Shown here: positions 49,625-59,034 of the stretch, one piece after another | Layout: each line of letters begins with the position of its first letter | Numbering within the stretch: position 1 is the first letter of the stretch | Assembly: GCF_019100565.1 (NCBI RefSeq) | Contig: NZ_JAHRID010000006.1 | Span: 202,547-266,546, forward strand | Source: Arsukibacterium indicum | GTDB lineage: Bacteria > Pseudomonadota > Gammaproteobacteria > Enterobacterales > Alteromonadaceae | Length of the DNA stretch: 64,000 nt | Reading direction: 5' to 3' | The notes under the pieces: generated by a model | The model's database searches: none | What the model saw: the letters and a program-made list of their open reading frames with translations, nothing else | Told to the model about the DNA's origin: nothing | Made by a program: the position numbers and the translations under genes

Positions 49625-50079
49625 ATAAAGCAATTGAGCTGAAGATCCTTGACCCCCGTATTGGTAATGAATTTCCACTACCGGCCTATGCCACGCCGGG
49701 TTCGGCCGGCCTTGATTTACGGGCTTGTCTGGATCAAACCCTGACCCTGGAGCCTGGCCAAACGGTATTAATTCCAACCGGTATCTCGATTTTTATTGGT
49801 GATGCGAATTTATGCGCCACCATTTTACCGCGCTCTGGCCTGGGCCATAAGCACGGTATTGTACTGGGTAATCTGGTTGGCTTAATTGACTCTGATTATC
49901 AAGGGCCATTAATGGTGTCGATGTGGAACCGCGGCCAGCAGACTTTCAATATTGAGCCCGGTGACCGGATCGCCCAGCTGGTATTTATGCCGGTGGTACA
50001 GGCCGAGTTTAAGCTGGTCGAGAGTTTTGCCGCCTCAGAGCGTGGTGAGGGCGGCTTTGGCCACTCTGGTAAAAGTTAG
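49621..50079 (+). CDS. dut: dUTP diphosphatase
   Basis: Hydrolyses dUTP to dUMP, keeping uracil out of DNA. 152 aa trimeric type with all five motifs, including [14 protein letters not shown] and the C-terminal GEGGFGHSG loop that closes the active site. Overlaps coaBC by 4 nt and precedes slmA by 19 nt. Confidence 0.98.
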   Translation: MNKAIELKILDPRIGNEFPLPAYATPGSAGLDLRACLDQTLTLEPGQTVLIPTGISIFIGDANLCATILPRSGLGHKHGIVLGNLVGLIDSDYQGPLMVSMWNRGQQTFNIEPGDRIAQLVFMPVVQAEFKLVESFAASERGEGGFGHSGKS

Positions 50080-50098
50080 TTTGAATTCAGGAACAGCT

Positions 50099-50689
50099 AT
50101 GTCAACACCGCGTCGCGGCAACAGAAAAGAAGATATTTTGCAGGCGTTAGCCGCCATGTTGCAAAGCAACAATGGCCAGCGGATCACCACTGCTGCCCTG
50201 GCCGAAAAAGTCGGGGTGTCAGAAGCAGCGCTATATCGTCACTTCCCCAGTAAAGCCCGGATGTTTGAAGGCTTAATTGAGTTTATTGAAGACACCCTGC
50301 TGTCCAGAATTAACAACATTCTGGATGAACATAAAGACACCCAAAGCCGGATAGAATTGATGATGCAGCTGATTCTGGTATTTGCCGAGCGTAACCCCGG
50401 CTTTTGCCGCATTCTCACCGGCGACGCACTACAAGGTGAACAGGAACGCTTACTGGAGCGGGTTGCTGCGCTGTTTGAAAAGCTGGAAACCCAGTTTAAA
50501 CAAACCCTGCGCGAACGGAAATTACGCGAAGGTAAAGGTTTTAGTATTGATGAAGGCGAGCTGGCCAACCTGTTGCTGGCCACAGTAGAGGGCAAAATAA
50601 GCCAGTTTGTTCGCTCCGGCTTTAAACGCCTGCCAACCAGCGCCTGGCAAAACCAATGGGCGCTATTACAACAGGCGTTATTTAACTGA
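50099..50689 (+). CDS. slmA: Nucleoid occlusion protein SlmA
   Basis: TetR-like DNA-binding protein that stops FtsZ assembly over the chromosome, 196 aa. HTH in [24 protein letters not shown] chose ATG 50099 ([15 protein letters not shown]), which gives the usual length; an in-frame extension back to 49952 runs through dut and is not real. Usual neighbour of dut and pyrE. Confidence 0.96.
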   Translation: MSTPRRGNRKEDILQALAAMLQSNNGQRITTAALAEKVGVSEAALYRHFPSKARMFEGLIEFIEDTLLSRINNILDEHKDTQSRIELMMQLILVFAERNPGFCRILTGDALQGEQERLLERVAALFEKLETQFKQTLRERKLREGKGFSIDEGELANLLLATVEGKISQFVRSGFKRLPTSAWQNQWALLQQALFN

Positions 50690-50697
50690 CAACTTAC

Positions 50698-50818
50698 ACA
50701 GAGCGCAGGGTCAGGTGTGCTTTCTGAACAGCGGCATGGATGCCGCGCAGGCTGAAGGGGCACAGGGATGTGATCCTTGAAGCCGGTGCAGAAAGCATCT
50801 CCTGACCCTGTGCTCTGT
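50698..50818. repeat. Multi-hairpin palindromic element between slmA and pyrE
   Basis: Outer imperfect arms of about 29-30 nt (50698-50726 and 50789-50818: ACAGAGCgCAGGGTCAGG against its complement) enclose a GCGGCAT-gg-ATGCCGC hairpin (50731-50746) and a nested stem GGCT/AGCC, AAGG/CCTT, CACA/TGTG (50750-50784). It fills the gap between convergent genes. Likely a dispersed intergenic repeat of MITE or REP type; copy number cannot be judged from one window. Confidence 0.7.
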
Positions 50819-50829
50819 TACTAACCAAA

Positions 50830-51480
50830 CTACGCTATCTTAACTCCATATTGCGCCCGGTAAGCTTTTACTGCCTCCAGATGCTCTGCCATTTCTGGCT
50901 TGTCAGCTAAATAGCTGATGAGATCCGGCAGACTGATAATAGCCACAACCTTAGTATTAAAATCACGCTCTACTTCCTGAATGGCCGATAACTCGCCCTG
51001 GCCGCGTTCCTGCCGGTCCAGTGCTACCAGCACGCCGCTCAGCTCGGCGCCCTGAGCCTGAATAAGCTGCATCGACTCGCGAATCGCAGTACCGGCAGTA
51101 ATCACATCATCTACCAGCATAATCCTGCCCTTCAGCGCTGCGCCCACTAAATTACCACCCTCACCATGGGCTTTGGCTTCTTTGCGGTTAAAACAATATG
51201 GCACATCCCGGTTATGATGATCCGCCAGCGCCACCGCTGTAGTGGTAGCAATAGGTATACCTTTGTAGGCCGGGCCAAACAGCACGTCGAATTCTATCGC
51301 TGCATCCTGCAATGCTGCGGCATAAAACCGGCCCAGTTTCGCCAGATCACTACCGGTATTAAACAAACCGGCATTAAAGAAATACGGGCTGGTACGGCCC
51401 GACTTCAGCGTAAACTGGCCAAACTTTAACACCTGACGAGCCAGGGCAAATTCAATAAAATCACGTTGAAACTGCTTCAT
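50830..51480 (-). CDS. pyrE: Orotate phosphoribosyltransferase
   Basis: Joins orotate to PRPP to make OMP in pyrimidine synthesis. 216 aa, usual length. The PRPP motif [14 protein letters not shown] and the flexible catalytic loop ([12 protein letters not shown]) are intact. Follows rph by 18 nt, the rph-pyrE operon known from E. coli. Confidence 0.97.
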   Translation of the reverse strand: MKQFQRDFIEFALARQVLKFGQFTLKSGRTSPYFFNAGLFNTGSDLAKLGRFYAAALQDAAIEFDVLFGPAYKGIPIATTTAVALADHHNRDVPYCFNRKEAKAHGEGGNLVGAALKGRIMLVDDVITAGTAIRESMQLIQAQGAELSGVLVALDRQERGQGELSAIQEVERDFNTKVVAIISLPDLISYLADKPEMAEHLEAVKAYRAQYGVKIA

Positions 51481-51498
51481 GGTTTTGCTGCCTCCTGC

Positions 51499-52212
51499 CT
51501 ACGCCAGTACCCGCTTTTGCTCTTCAATAATTTCCCGGATGGCATGGCGACCCAAATCCATCATTTGCTGCATTTCATCAAAGCTGAAAGGCTCAGTTTC
51601 GGCTGTGCCCTGCACTTCAATAATTTTGCCGGTTTCTGTCATGACGATATTCATATCAGTTTCGGCGTTAGAATCTTCAGCGTAATCCAAATCGGCGACC
51701 GGCGTGCCTTTGTATACACCGACTGAAACCGCCGCTACCATGTATTTTAACGGGTTGGTTTTAATGGTGCCTTTGGCGCGCATAAAATTAAGCGCATCCA
51801 CCAGCGCCACGCAAGCACCGGTAATAGACGCCGTTCGGGTACCGCCATCGGCCTGAATTACATCACAGTCAATAGTAATGGTATTCTCACCCAGCAATTT
51901 TAAATCGACCGCCGTGCGCAGTGCCCGGCCAATTAAGCGCTGAATTTCCATGGTACGGCCGCCCTGTTTACCACGCGCCGCTTCACGGTCATTGCGGGTA
52001 TGGGTTGCCCGTGGCAGCATGCCGTATTCTGCCGTTACCCAACCTTTACCCTGGCCTTTCATAAAGCGCGGCACACCTTCTACCACACTGGCGGTGCAAA
52101 TTACCTTGGTATTGCCAAACTCAACCAGCACCGAGCCTTCAGCATGAGCGGTAAATTGACGGGTAAAAGTAAGGGGACGGATCTGACTGGCGGTTCTGCC
52201 ACTTGGACGCAT
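51499..52212 (-). CDS. rph: Ribonuclease PH
   Basis: Phosphorolytic 3' exoribonuclease that trims tRNA and rRNA ends, 237 aa, full length. Family blocks: [43 protein letters not shown] and [19 protein letters not shown]. The C-terminal part is intact, unlike the frameshifted rph of E. coli K-12. Divergent from yicC. Confidence 0.97.
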   Translation of the reverse strand: MRPSGRTASQIRPLTFTRQFTAHAEGSVLVEFGNTKVICTASVVEGVPRFMKGQGKGWVTAEYGMLPRATHTRNDREAARGKQGGRTMEIQRLIGRALRTAVDLKLLGENTITIDCDVIQADGGTRTASITGACVALVDALNFMRAKGTIKTNPLKYMVAAVSVGVYKGTPVADLDYAEDSNAETDMNIVMTETGKIIEVQGTAETEPFSFDEMQQMMDLGRHAIREIIEEQKRVLA

Positions 52213-52337
52213 AGCTGCACTCCTGAAATTAACAATGGCCGTTATTATAGAGGTTAACGTTACTCAGAGCCATCAATTCGCCAAAAAGCTCCAGCGTCGG
52301 GTATACTCTGGTTTTATTTGTCGCCAGAGAGTTTTTT

Positions 52338-53198
52338 ATGATCCACAGCATGACCGCCTTCGCCCGCCACGAAACCAAAGCCAGCTGGGGCACTGCCCAG
52401 TGGGAAATCCGCTCAGTAAACCAGCGCTACCTGGAAAGCTATTTCCGGCTACCAGAGCAATTTCGTGGTTTAGAAAGCCTGCTGCGCGACAAACTCCGTA
52501 ACAGCCTGCAACGCGGAAAAATTGAAGTGAATCTGCGTTATCATGCTAATCAGGCCGCCGGCGAGCTCACCCTTAATGAAGAATTTGCCGGCCAATTGCT
52601 GCAAAAAGCAGAGAAATTACTGCAAAAAGCACCAAATGCACAACTCAATATCGCAGACATTCTGCGCTGGCCGGGAGTGATGGAAACACCGACTGAAGAT
52701 TTGGACGCGCTGCAGGGCGAACTGCTGGCCGGTTTTGACACAGCACTGCAGGATTTTCTCGCTGGCCGTGGCCGCGAGGGTGAAGCCATAGAGCAGATGA
52801 TCCAGCAGCGCTTAACCGCCATTGGTGAGCAGGTTGCCTTTGTCCGGAGCCATTTACCGCAAGCCATGCAGTGGCAGCGCGATCGCATTGTTAACCGTTT
52901 AAATGACATTAAAGCAGATGTAGACCAAAGCCGCTTAGAGCAGGAAATGGCGTTTTTAGCGTCTAAATCGGACGTCGCCGAAGAGCTCGACCGTTTAGAT
53001 GCCCACATCAAAGAAACCCGCCACACCCTGAAAAAAGGCGGTGCCTGCGGCAGACGCTTAGATTTTATGATGCAGGAGTTTAACCGCGAAGCGAATACCT
53101 TGTCGTCCAAAGCCATCAGTACGGAAATCACCAATGCGGCGGTAGAGCTTAAGGTGTTAATTGAACAGATGAGAGAGCAGATCCAGAATATTGAATGA
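52338..53198 (+). CDS. yicC: YicC-family endoribonuclease
   Basis: 286 aa, with the start MIHSMTAFAR and the conserved end block KKGGACGRRLDFMMQEFNREANTLSSK. Known: YicC proteins are endoribonucleases, affecting RyhB in E. coli. The 3' end of yicC is a known insertion site for mobilizable genomic islands in Vibrio, and here an integrase follows. The coding end looks intact. Confidence 0.95.
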   Translation: MIHSMTAFARHETKASWGTAQWEIRSVNQRYLESYFRLPEQFRGLESLLRDKLRNSLQRGKIEVNLRYHANQAAGELTLNEEFAGQLLQKAEKLLQKAPNAQLNIADILRWPGVMETPTEDLDALQGELLAGFDTALQDFLAGRGREGEAIEQMIQQRLTAIGEQVAFVRSHLPQAMQWQRDRIVNRLNDIKADVDQSRLEQEMAFLASKSDVAEELDRLDAHIKETRHTLKKGGACGRRLDFMMQEFNREANTLSSKAISTEITNAAVELKVLIEQMREQIQNIE

Positions 53199-53200
53199 TA

Positions 53201-53358
53201 TCTACCGGCATCCACCAAGATACATTAATCATATAATTTCAATAACTTAATAAAAAACCAAGTCTACCGAAATCCACCTTTATCCACCGAAAGCCACAAA
53301 CAAGTGGTGGGTAAAGTGGTGGGTATGTTAGACTAACTCAGGTCGCAAGTGGTGGGTA
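53201..53358. repeat. Integrase arm-type repeats at the yicC junction (island left end)
   Basis: Two direct copies of TCTACCGxxATCCACC (53201-53216 and 53263-53278, 14 of 16 identical), a related TATCCACCGAAAGCCAC (53281-53297), and three inverted-type copies of GTGGTGGGTA (53304-53313, 53316-53325, 53349-53358). Such arrays flank P4-type integrases as arm-binding sites. The left attachment core is expected in or beside the yicC end; the other island end is outside the window. Confidence 0.7.
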
Positions 53359-53395
53359 ACTCACCAAAAAGTAACTTACTGATTTGAGAGGGAAT

Positions 53396-54610
53396 ATGGG
53401 TAGCCTAACTACAAAGAAGGTGGAGTCGTTAATTAAGGGCGAGCCAGGTAGATTTGGCGATGGTGAAGGTTTATACCTAACAGTACCTAAATTCGGTAAG
53501 CCTTTTTGGTTTTTACGCTATACCTCCAACGGCAAACGCCGCGAGATGACGTTAGGCCAGTACGCCAATATGACATTAGCCGAAGCGCGGGCTGAAGCTG
53601 TAATGCAGAAAAAACAGTTAGTGGTAGAAAAAGTTGATCCGCTGTTTTTAAAACAACGCGCTAAGCAGCAACAACTGCAAACCGTAGACGACTTATTTGC
53701 CGACTGGCATAAAGGCAATATCAAACGCCTTAAGCACCCGAATATCCCCGAGCGGGTTTATCGCAAAGATATCGCACCGCATATCGGCGCTGCCGCGCCA
53801 AACAAAGTGGTCGCGCGTGATATTCAGTTTATTATCGAAGCCATTACCGAATCTGGCCGCCCCACCACCGCTAATGACGCCCTGCTGTATTTAAAGCAGC
53901 TATTTAACCACGGCATAAAACTCGATGTAGTGGGTGCCAACCCTGCCAGTGCCTTTAACGTAAGCGATGCCGGCGGCGTAGAGCAAAGCAAAGATCGGGC
54001 GCTTACCTTTGAAGAGCTTACCCAAGTATTTAAAGTGTTTCGGGAAAATACGGATAGTTTCGCCAGAGAGAATTACCTGGCCTGTGCGCTATTAGTCACG
54101 CTAGGCGTGCGTAAAAGCGAGCTAACAGAAGCCAGTTGGCAAGAGATCGATCTAGAGGCGGGAATTTGGGAGTTACCAAAGGCGCGTAGCAAGTCTGGTG
54201 TAGGAATAACTATCCCACTACCTGAGCTATGCGTAACCTGGTTTAAAGAATTGGAAATTCGTGCAGCAGGGTTACCCTATGTGTTCCCCAATCGGCGCAG
54301 CAGCAAAAACCCACATATGGGGGCCGACACGCTAAACCGCGCCATTACCAAGCTATTTGGCCATGAAGCGGGCAAAAAGAAACAACCACCCAACAAAATG
54401 GGCGATATACAGCACTTCTCAGTACACGACCTACGCCGCACCTGCCGCACCTTGCTGGCGCAACTAGGCGTACCAGGCTATGTCGCCGAGCGCTGCTTAA
54501 ACCATAAACTGCAAGGTGTTGAAGGGATTTATAACCAGCATGATTATTTTGATGAGCAGAAGGAGGCGCTGGCTAAGTTAGCCGAGCATCTGGCTAAAAT
54601 AATCACCTGA
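53396..54610 (+). CDS. Tyrosine recombinase, P4-type island integrase
   Basis: 404 aa from ATG 53396, behind GAGAGGGA. N-terminal DUF4102 (about 1-85; DGEGLYLTVPKFGKPFWFLRY), SAM-like core-binding domain, then the catalytic domain with Arg239 (LGVRKSELTEA), His344 and Arg347 (HDLRR), His370 (LNHKL) and a C-terminal tyrosine (Tyr379 or Tyr384). All residues are present, so it is probably active. It drives insertion of the island at yicC. Confidence 0.93.
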   Translation: MGSLTTKKVESLIKGEPGRFGDGEGLYLTVPKFGKPFWFLRYTSNGKRREMTLGQYANMTLAEARAEAVMQKKQLVVEKVDPLFLKQRAKQQQLQTVDDLFADWHKGNIKRLKHPNIPERVYRKDIAPHIGAAAPNKVVARDIQFIIEAITESGRPTTANDALLYLKQLFNHGIKLDVVGANPASAFNVSDAGGVEQSKDRALTFEELTQVFKVFRENTDSFARENYLACALLVTLGVRKSELTEASWQEIDLEAGIWELPKARSKSGVGITIPLPELCVTWFKELEIRAAGLPYVFPNRRSSKNPHMGADTLNRAITKLFGHEAGKKKQPPNKMGDIQHFSVHDLRRTCRTLLAQLGVPGYVAERCLNHKLQGVEGIYNQHDYFDEQKEALAKLAEHLAKIIT

Positions 54611-54618
54611 AAAGACAA

Positions 54619-54657
54619 CTCCCAAGCATACTGGTTGCTCAGGCTCGGGCTTGGGAG
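54619..54657 (+). terminator. Hairpin after the integrase
   Basis: CTCCCAAGC (54619-54627) pairs perfectly with GCTTGGGAG (54649-54657); GUAUUGCUUUU follows. It probably separates the integrase from the convergent defence operon. The rest of the 117-bp gap shows nothing further. Confidence 0.6.
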
Positions 54658-54727
54658 GTATTGCTTTTATACACTTGATAATGTTTGATTGCGTAATCTA
54701 CGTTACGAAAATTGATTACCCGATTAC

Positions 54728-56050
54728 TTAATCATAGTCTCTTGGCGCACCCTTAATTTTGTATGTCAACTCACCAAATCCAAATGAGCCGATAATCGGC
54801 TTGGTGGTTGCTGTTAGATTGACTTCTAATTCTCTTCCCTGAACATCACTTTCTTTGCGATGCGGGCCGCTTGCGTAACCATGGAATTTGACACTAAAAC
54901 TTACATCATTATGGTAGTCTTGAACCTCAAGCCAAAGCTCTTCAAAAATTGTGTCTGTCTCAGCCATTGGGCCGGATAGTTCCTCACTATTCAGAATTTC
55001 GTGAGTGACTTCATGAACGTATTCAGATATTGCCTCGACCAATCCATCCTCTGACAGAAATTTATAAGGAAGATCTTCAAAGATGGTTTGTATATGCTGA
55101 AAAATGACTTCAGGATCTAGCTTCTCTTCAGCATCAATCTCGGCATTACAGATTTCGGCTAGTCTATTGACCAACTCATTGCTAGCCAGAATGTACTTTA
55201 GCTTTTCCAGGTTCTCATTTGTGAAATCTTCATCATTGATCATTTGCTCAAAATTGTCGTAACCAAAAATGGCGGCAACAGTCTCAGATAACCCCTCCAA
55301 AGACATTACAATGTTGTCTTCCCTAAGAGCTCCAGACAATCTTTGTAAAAAGAAATATGCCGCTGGGAAACGATGAGATGCAATTGTTGCCTTAAGGAGC
55401 GTTGCTTGTCTCTCAAATCTGAGCTTTTCGCTGGTGCTTTTACGTTCTTTTTCCTCAACCTCCTGTTCAAGCTTGCGACGCTGTAATTCCAGAATTGCTG
55501 CCTCTTCAGTGCTTTTAGTTGCTAAGGCAGTTGATGTCTTTATTCTTTTATCTAAATACTCATTTCGAATTTTATTTCTCAGTTCGTCGCGTGCTTTTTG
55601 TCTCTGAATATCCAGCTCAACATCCTTTTCAAGAAAACCTTTATTTGGATTCGAACGCAGTTTTTCTTTATTAAGTTCCCACTGTTTTTTCGCTTGGGCA
55701 ATCTCAACATCGACAGCATGAGAATGCTGAGCAATTATCGGTTTTTTCTGTTTTTGATTTACCCACAAGGATACTGTAGGAAGTATAAATAGATAAACTA
55801 GTGCAATAAGACTTGGAAGGATTAGCAAATCTAGGTCTTGGTAAATCAACTCTGGGCTTTGAATGATCGCCATTTTCTCTACTAGATTGCCTATTCTTTC
55901 TTCGACCTTATTGTCTCCGAAAAATAGGATGGCTAATTTGTCCCAATTACAAAGGATCCAAGCTACAACAAAACTACCAATAACAGGGTCTTTTACCCTC
56001 GCGTTTGCATTACCTGTAATAGAAGTCCAGACATCACTCAAAACTTTCAA
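54728..56050 (-). CDS. Two-TM coiled-coil protein of unknown function, in the RM operon
   Basis: 440 aa, not recognised as a named family. Two membrane helices (about 22-44 and 74-97) with a short loop; the N-terminal block ARVKDPVIGSFVVAWILCNWDK resembles a domain I have seen in hypothetical proteins near defence genes (impression only). A charged coiled coil follows (about 110-220), then a globular acidic C-terminal domain (220-440). It starts 14 nt after hsdR, so it is probably the last gene of the operon. It could be a membrane effector or an accessory protein; no nuclease or NTPase motif is seen. Confidence 0.6.
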   Translation of the reverse strand: MKVLSDVWTSITGNANARVKDPVIGSFVVAWILCNWDKLAILFFGDNKVEERIGNLVEKMAIIQSPELIYQDLDLLILPSLIALVYLFILPTVSLWVNQKQKKPIIAQHSHAVDVEIAQAKKQWELNKEKLRSNPNKGFLEKDVELDIQRQKARDELRNKIRNEYLDKRIKTSTALATKSTEEAAILELQRRKLEQEVEEKERKSTSEKLRFERQATLLKATIASHRFPAAYFFLQRLSGALREDNIVMSLEGLSETVAAIFGYDNFEQMINDEDFTNENLEKLKYILASNELVNRLAEICNAEIDAEEKLDPEVIFQHIQTIFEDLPYKFLSEDGLVEAISEYVHEVTHEILNSEELSGPMAETDTIFEELWLEVQDYHNDVSFSVKFHGYASGPHRKESDVQGRELEVNLTATTKPIIGSFGFGELTYKIKGAPRDYD

Positions 56051-56064
56051 TTTGGTAAATCCTT

Positions 56065-59034
56065 TTAATAATATTCTTTGATATACCCATACGCTCGGTC
56101 AAATAGCACCTGGTCGGTATGCAACTTATATTTCAACAATGCCTTGCGTAGTGACTTTTGCACTTCACGCTCGCCACCTGTGGTGTTTTGCCAACCTGGG
56201 AAGCGCACTATCCGCACAATGGCGTCTATGTCAGCAACAATTCGTTCCACTACTGCCGGGGTTTGATCGGTTTTTAGTTCCAGGAAAAGCTCTGTTAATG
56301 CCGCTTGCGGTGTTTTTTCGTTGCTCATCATCTCTTTTTCAATCGCCACGGTATCTCGGGCGATTTTGCAGAGCTCTTTGACAAACTCGATCGATGACAA
56401 CAAACCTTGTTCGGCTTTATTGCGCAGTTCTTCCAGGCGTTCGGACAGTTTTTTAAATTTAGGGTCACCGGCATGGCGTTTAAAGCGATTGATCAGCTCT
56501 TTCTCAATGGCCTTCGCTTTTTTCGGATCTGGGTTATTGAATATGTCTTCTATCACATCGGCATCAAGCACAAACTCATCCAGATGGTGAATCCCCCCGA
56601 CATGCACATGTTGGTGAATAAGCTCCGTGGTCATGGCCCCTAATGAGAACCACAGCAACTTGCCCACGTTGTCCGCCGCTGGTTTCACAGATTCAAACAC
56701 TTGAGTCAGCCAACGGTAATCGGCAGTATACGCATCCAAAATTCTGTCTGGCGACAGCGATTCCCAAAGCTTACTGAGGTATTTGTAATCTCTGGCGAAA
56801 GCGTCTTTTTTCTCGTTATCTTTAATGGCATTTTGCGCGGCTTCTAAGCCTTCAAAACCATCAAGCGTTCTGTCGACACCAACAAAATGTGCCAAGGCCG
56901 CTTGCATCGCTGCCGGGAAGGCATCACGCAGTTCCGATAAGTTCGTAACGATTTGCTGCATGGTGTTCTCATCGAACTCCAGCGCCTTGGCAGCATCATC
57001 AAATACGCCAAAATAATCGACGATACGGCCAAAGGATTTATTCGGGTACAAGCGGTTGGTCCGGCAAATGGCTTGCAGTAACGTATGATCTTTAAGCGAC
57101 TTATCTAAATACATTGTCTGTAAAATGGGCGCATCAAAACCCGTCAGCAGCTTGGCGGTCACTATTAAAAACTTCTCTGGCGTGTCGTTTTTACAGAAGC
57201 TTTCCACCACTTTTTCTTGCTGGCTTTTATCGAGGCCCCACTTTTGCTTAAAGTCAAAGTCGTCGTTTGCTGAGGTAGAAATTACCACCACACTGGCTTC
57301 AGGTGGGTAGTACTTATCCAGTTCCTCTTTGTATTGTACACAGGCATAGCGGTCTGGCGTCACTATCATGGCTTTGAAGCCATGCGGCTCAACCTTCTCA
57401 CCGAAATGCGTGGCAATATCTTCGACGATTTTTGCGACTCGCTCAGGCGATTTTAAAAACGCCGCCATCTTGGCGGATTTTTTATTTAACGCATCAGCCT
57501 CTTCATCGGTGAGTGCGGCTTCATCTTTAAAGGCTTCAAAGGCAGCATCAATCGCTTCGCGGTCGAGGTGAATATCAACCAAACGTGGTTCAAAGTGCAG
57601 TGGCAAAGTCGCTTCGTCACGGATTGAGTCGTGGAAGGTATAGCGTGATAAATAACCGCCAGCATCTTCGGTAGCACCAAAGGCCCAGAAGGTGTTTTTG
57701 TCGGTTTTATTGACTGGCGTCCCCGTTAAACCAAACAAAAAGGCATTTGGCAAGGCGGCGCGCATCTGCCGGCCTAAATCACCTTCTTGCGTGCGGTGCG
57801 CCTCGTCCACCAGCACTATGATATTGTCGCGGGTGTTCATATTGGGCTTGGCATCGCGGAATTTAAAAATAGTCGAGATAATAATTTTACGAGTATCTTT
57901 CGCCAGTAAATCGTGTAACTCGTTGATACTATCGGTGGTGACCACGTTGGCAATATCGGCGGCATTAAAAGTGCCGGAGATTTGCGTATCTAAGTCGGTA
58001 CGGTCGACTAACACCAAAACCGTCGGGCTTTTTAACGATTGGGTTCGGCGCAGCTTTTGCGCGGCAAATACCATCAATAACGACTTGCCCGAGCCTTGGA
58101 AATGCCAAATCAGGCCTTTTTTAATTTGCCCTTCAATCACCCGAGCGACAATTTTATTGGCACCTTCATATTGCTGAAAACGCGGAATAACCTTCATCCG
58201 CTGCTTTTTTTTGTTCGATGAAAAAAGCGTAAAGTTGCGCAGAATATCCAGTAATCGCGCGGGGTTTAATAAGTCAGCCAATTCATGGCCAATTTCCGCA
58301 AGGCCAAGCGCTTTTACTAAAGCCGTATCGGTTTCTTCAATGCGCCATGGTGCCCAGAACTCCAGTGGGCAGCGCACGGCACCGTAAAACAATTCTTTGC
58401 CTTCAGTGGCAAACGATAGAATATTCGGCACAAACAGCTGTGGCACGGCATTTTCGTAGATATCGTGAATCTCGTGCGCGCCATCAAGCCAAGAAATGGC
58501 CGGGCGAATAGGTGTTTTGGCTTCGCCCACCACTACTGGAATACCATTGATAAACAGCACTACATCAGGGATTTTGGTTTCACGGTGATGAATACGGAAC
58601 TGATTGGTGGCAATACAGTGGTTGTTAGTCATCTCGTCGAAATCGAAGATCCGTACCGGGCGATGCGCGTTGTTTTCACCAAAAGGCATGGATTTTTCAC
58701 CAATGCACCATTTCAAGAATTCTTCATTGGCCCTTACCAAACCGGTATGCGCGACAGAGTTCAATACTCCCCGCAATGCATAAATCACTTCATCTGCCCG
58801 CTCTGGCTTTTGCTGAATTTCTGGATTTAGCCGGATCAGCGCCGCCTTTAACTCATCTTCCAACAGTACCTCATTAACACTGCGATTCAGTTCCTGCGCC
58901 GAACGATAGTGCCAGTGCTGGCCATAGACAGCCTCTGGTGCATCTGCAACCGCTTTATCCAAAGTATTGAGATTGGTGCCCGAAAGTTTATGGATGATGA
59001 AGTATTCGACGGAGTTGAGTTCGGTAAAGGCCAT
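56065..59034 (-). CDS. hsdR: Type I restriction enzyme subunit R
   Basis: Translocating endonuclease subunit, 989 aa. N-terminal PD-(D/E)xK nuclease (Asp157, Glu171-x-Lys173 in PVVVGEAKTP), then SF2 motor motifs: Q-like RFQQYE (285-290), Walker A QGSGKS (313-318), DEAH (410-413), TGTP (437-440) and later motifs such as LLTGFDAP. The C-terminal assembly region is present. All catalytic residues are intact. Overlaps hsdS by 1 nt. Confidence 0.96.
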   Translation of the reverse strand: MAFTELNSVEYFIIHKLSGTNLNTLDKAVADAPEAVYGQHWHYRSAQELNRSVNEVLLEDELKAALIRLNPEIQQKPERADEVIYALRGVLNSVAHTGLVRANEEFLKWCIGEKSMPFGENNAHRPVRIFDFDEMTNNHCIATNQFRIHHRETKIPDVVLFINGIPVVVGEAKTPIRPAISWLDGAHEIHDIYENAVPQLFVPNILSFATEGKELFYGAVRCPLEFWAPWRIEETDTALVKALGLAEIGHELADLLNPARLLDILRNFTLFSSNKKKQRMKVIPRFQQYEGANKIVARVIEGQIKKGLIWHFQGSGKSLLMVFAAQKLRRTQSLKSPTVLVLVDRTDLDTQISGTFNAADIANVVTTDSINELHDLLAKDTRKIIISTIFKFRDAKPNMNTRDNIIVLVDEAHRTQEGDLGRQMRAALPNAFLFGLTGTPVNKTDKNTFWAFGATEDAGGYLSRYTFHDSIRDEATLPLHFEPRLVDIHLDREAIDAAFEAFKDEAALTDEEADALNKKSAKMAAFLKSPERVAKIVEDIATHFGEKVEPHGFKAMIVTPDRYACVQYKEELDKYYPPEASVVVISTSANDDFDFKQKWGLDKSQQEKVVESFCKNDTPEKFLIVTAKLLTGFDAPILQTMYLDKSLKDHTLLQAICRTNRLYPNKSFGRIVDYFGVFDDAAKALEFDENTMQQIVTNLSELRDAFPAAMQAALAHFVGVDRTLDGFEGLEAAQNAIKDNEKKDAFARDYKYLSKLWESLSPDRILDAYTADYRWLTQVFESVKPAADNVGKLLWFSLGAMTTELIHQHVHVGGIHHLDEFVLDADVIEDIFNNPDPKKAKAIEKELINRFKRHAGDPKFKKLSERLEELRNKAEQGLLSSIEFVKELCKIARDTVAIEKEMMSNEKTPQAALTELFLELKTDQTPAVVERIVADIDAIVRIVRFPGWQNTTGGEREVQKSLRKALLKYKLHTDQVLFDRAYGYIKEYY

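Noticed and set aside
49952..50098. N-terminal extension of slmA within dut
   Set aside because: The translation from this stretch is in the wrong frame of dut and unlike TetR proteins; ATG 50099 gives the normal SlmA length.
52550..53218. 222-aa minus-strand frame opposite yicC
   Set aside because: Serine/cysteine-rich composition and complete overlap with the conserved yicC gene.
53201..53358. CRISPR array
   Set aside because: The repeats are short, unevenly spaced and in both orientations, and lie beside an integrase; there are no cas genes.
57692..58177. 161-aa plus-strand frame inside hsdR
   Set aside because: It covers the helicase motifs of hsdR on the other strand; serine-rich, low-complexity translation typical of an antisense frame.
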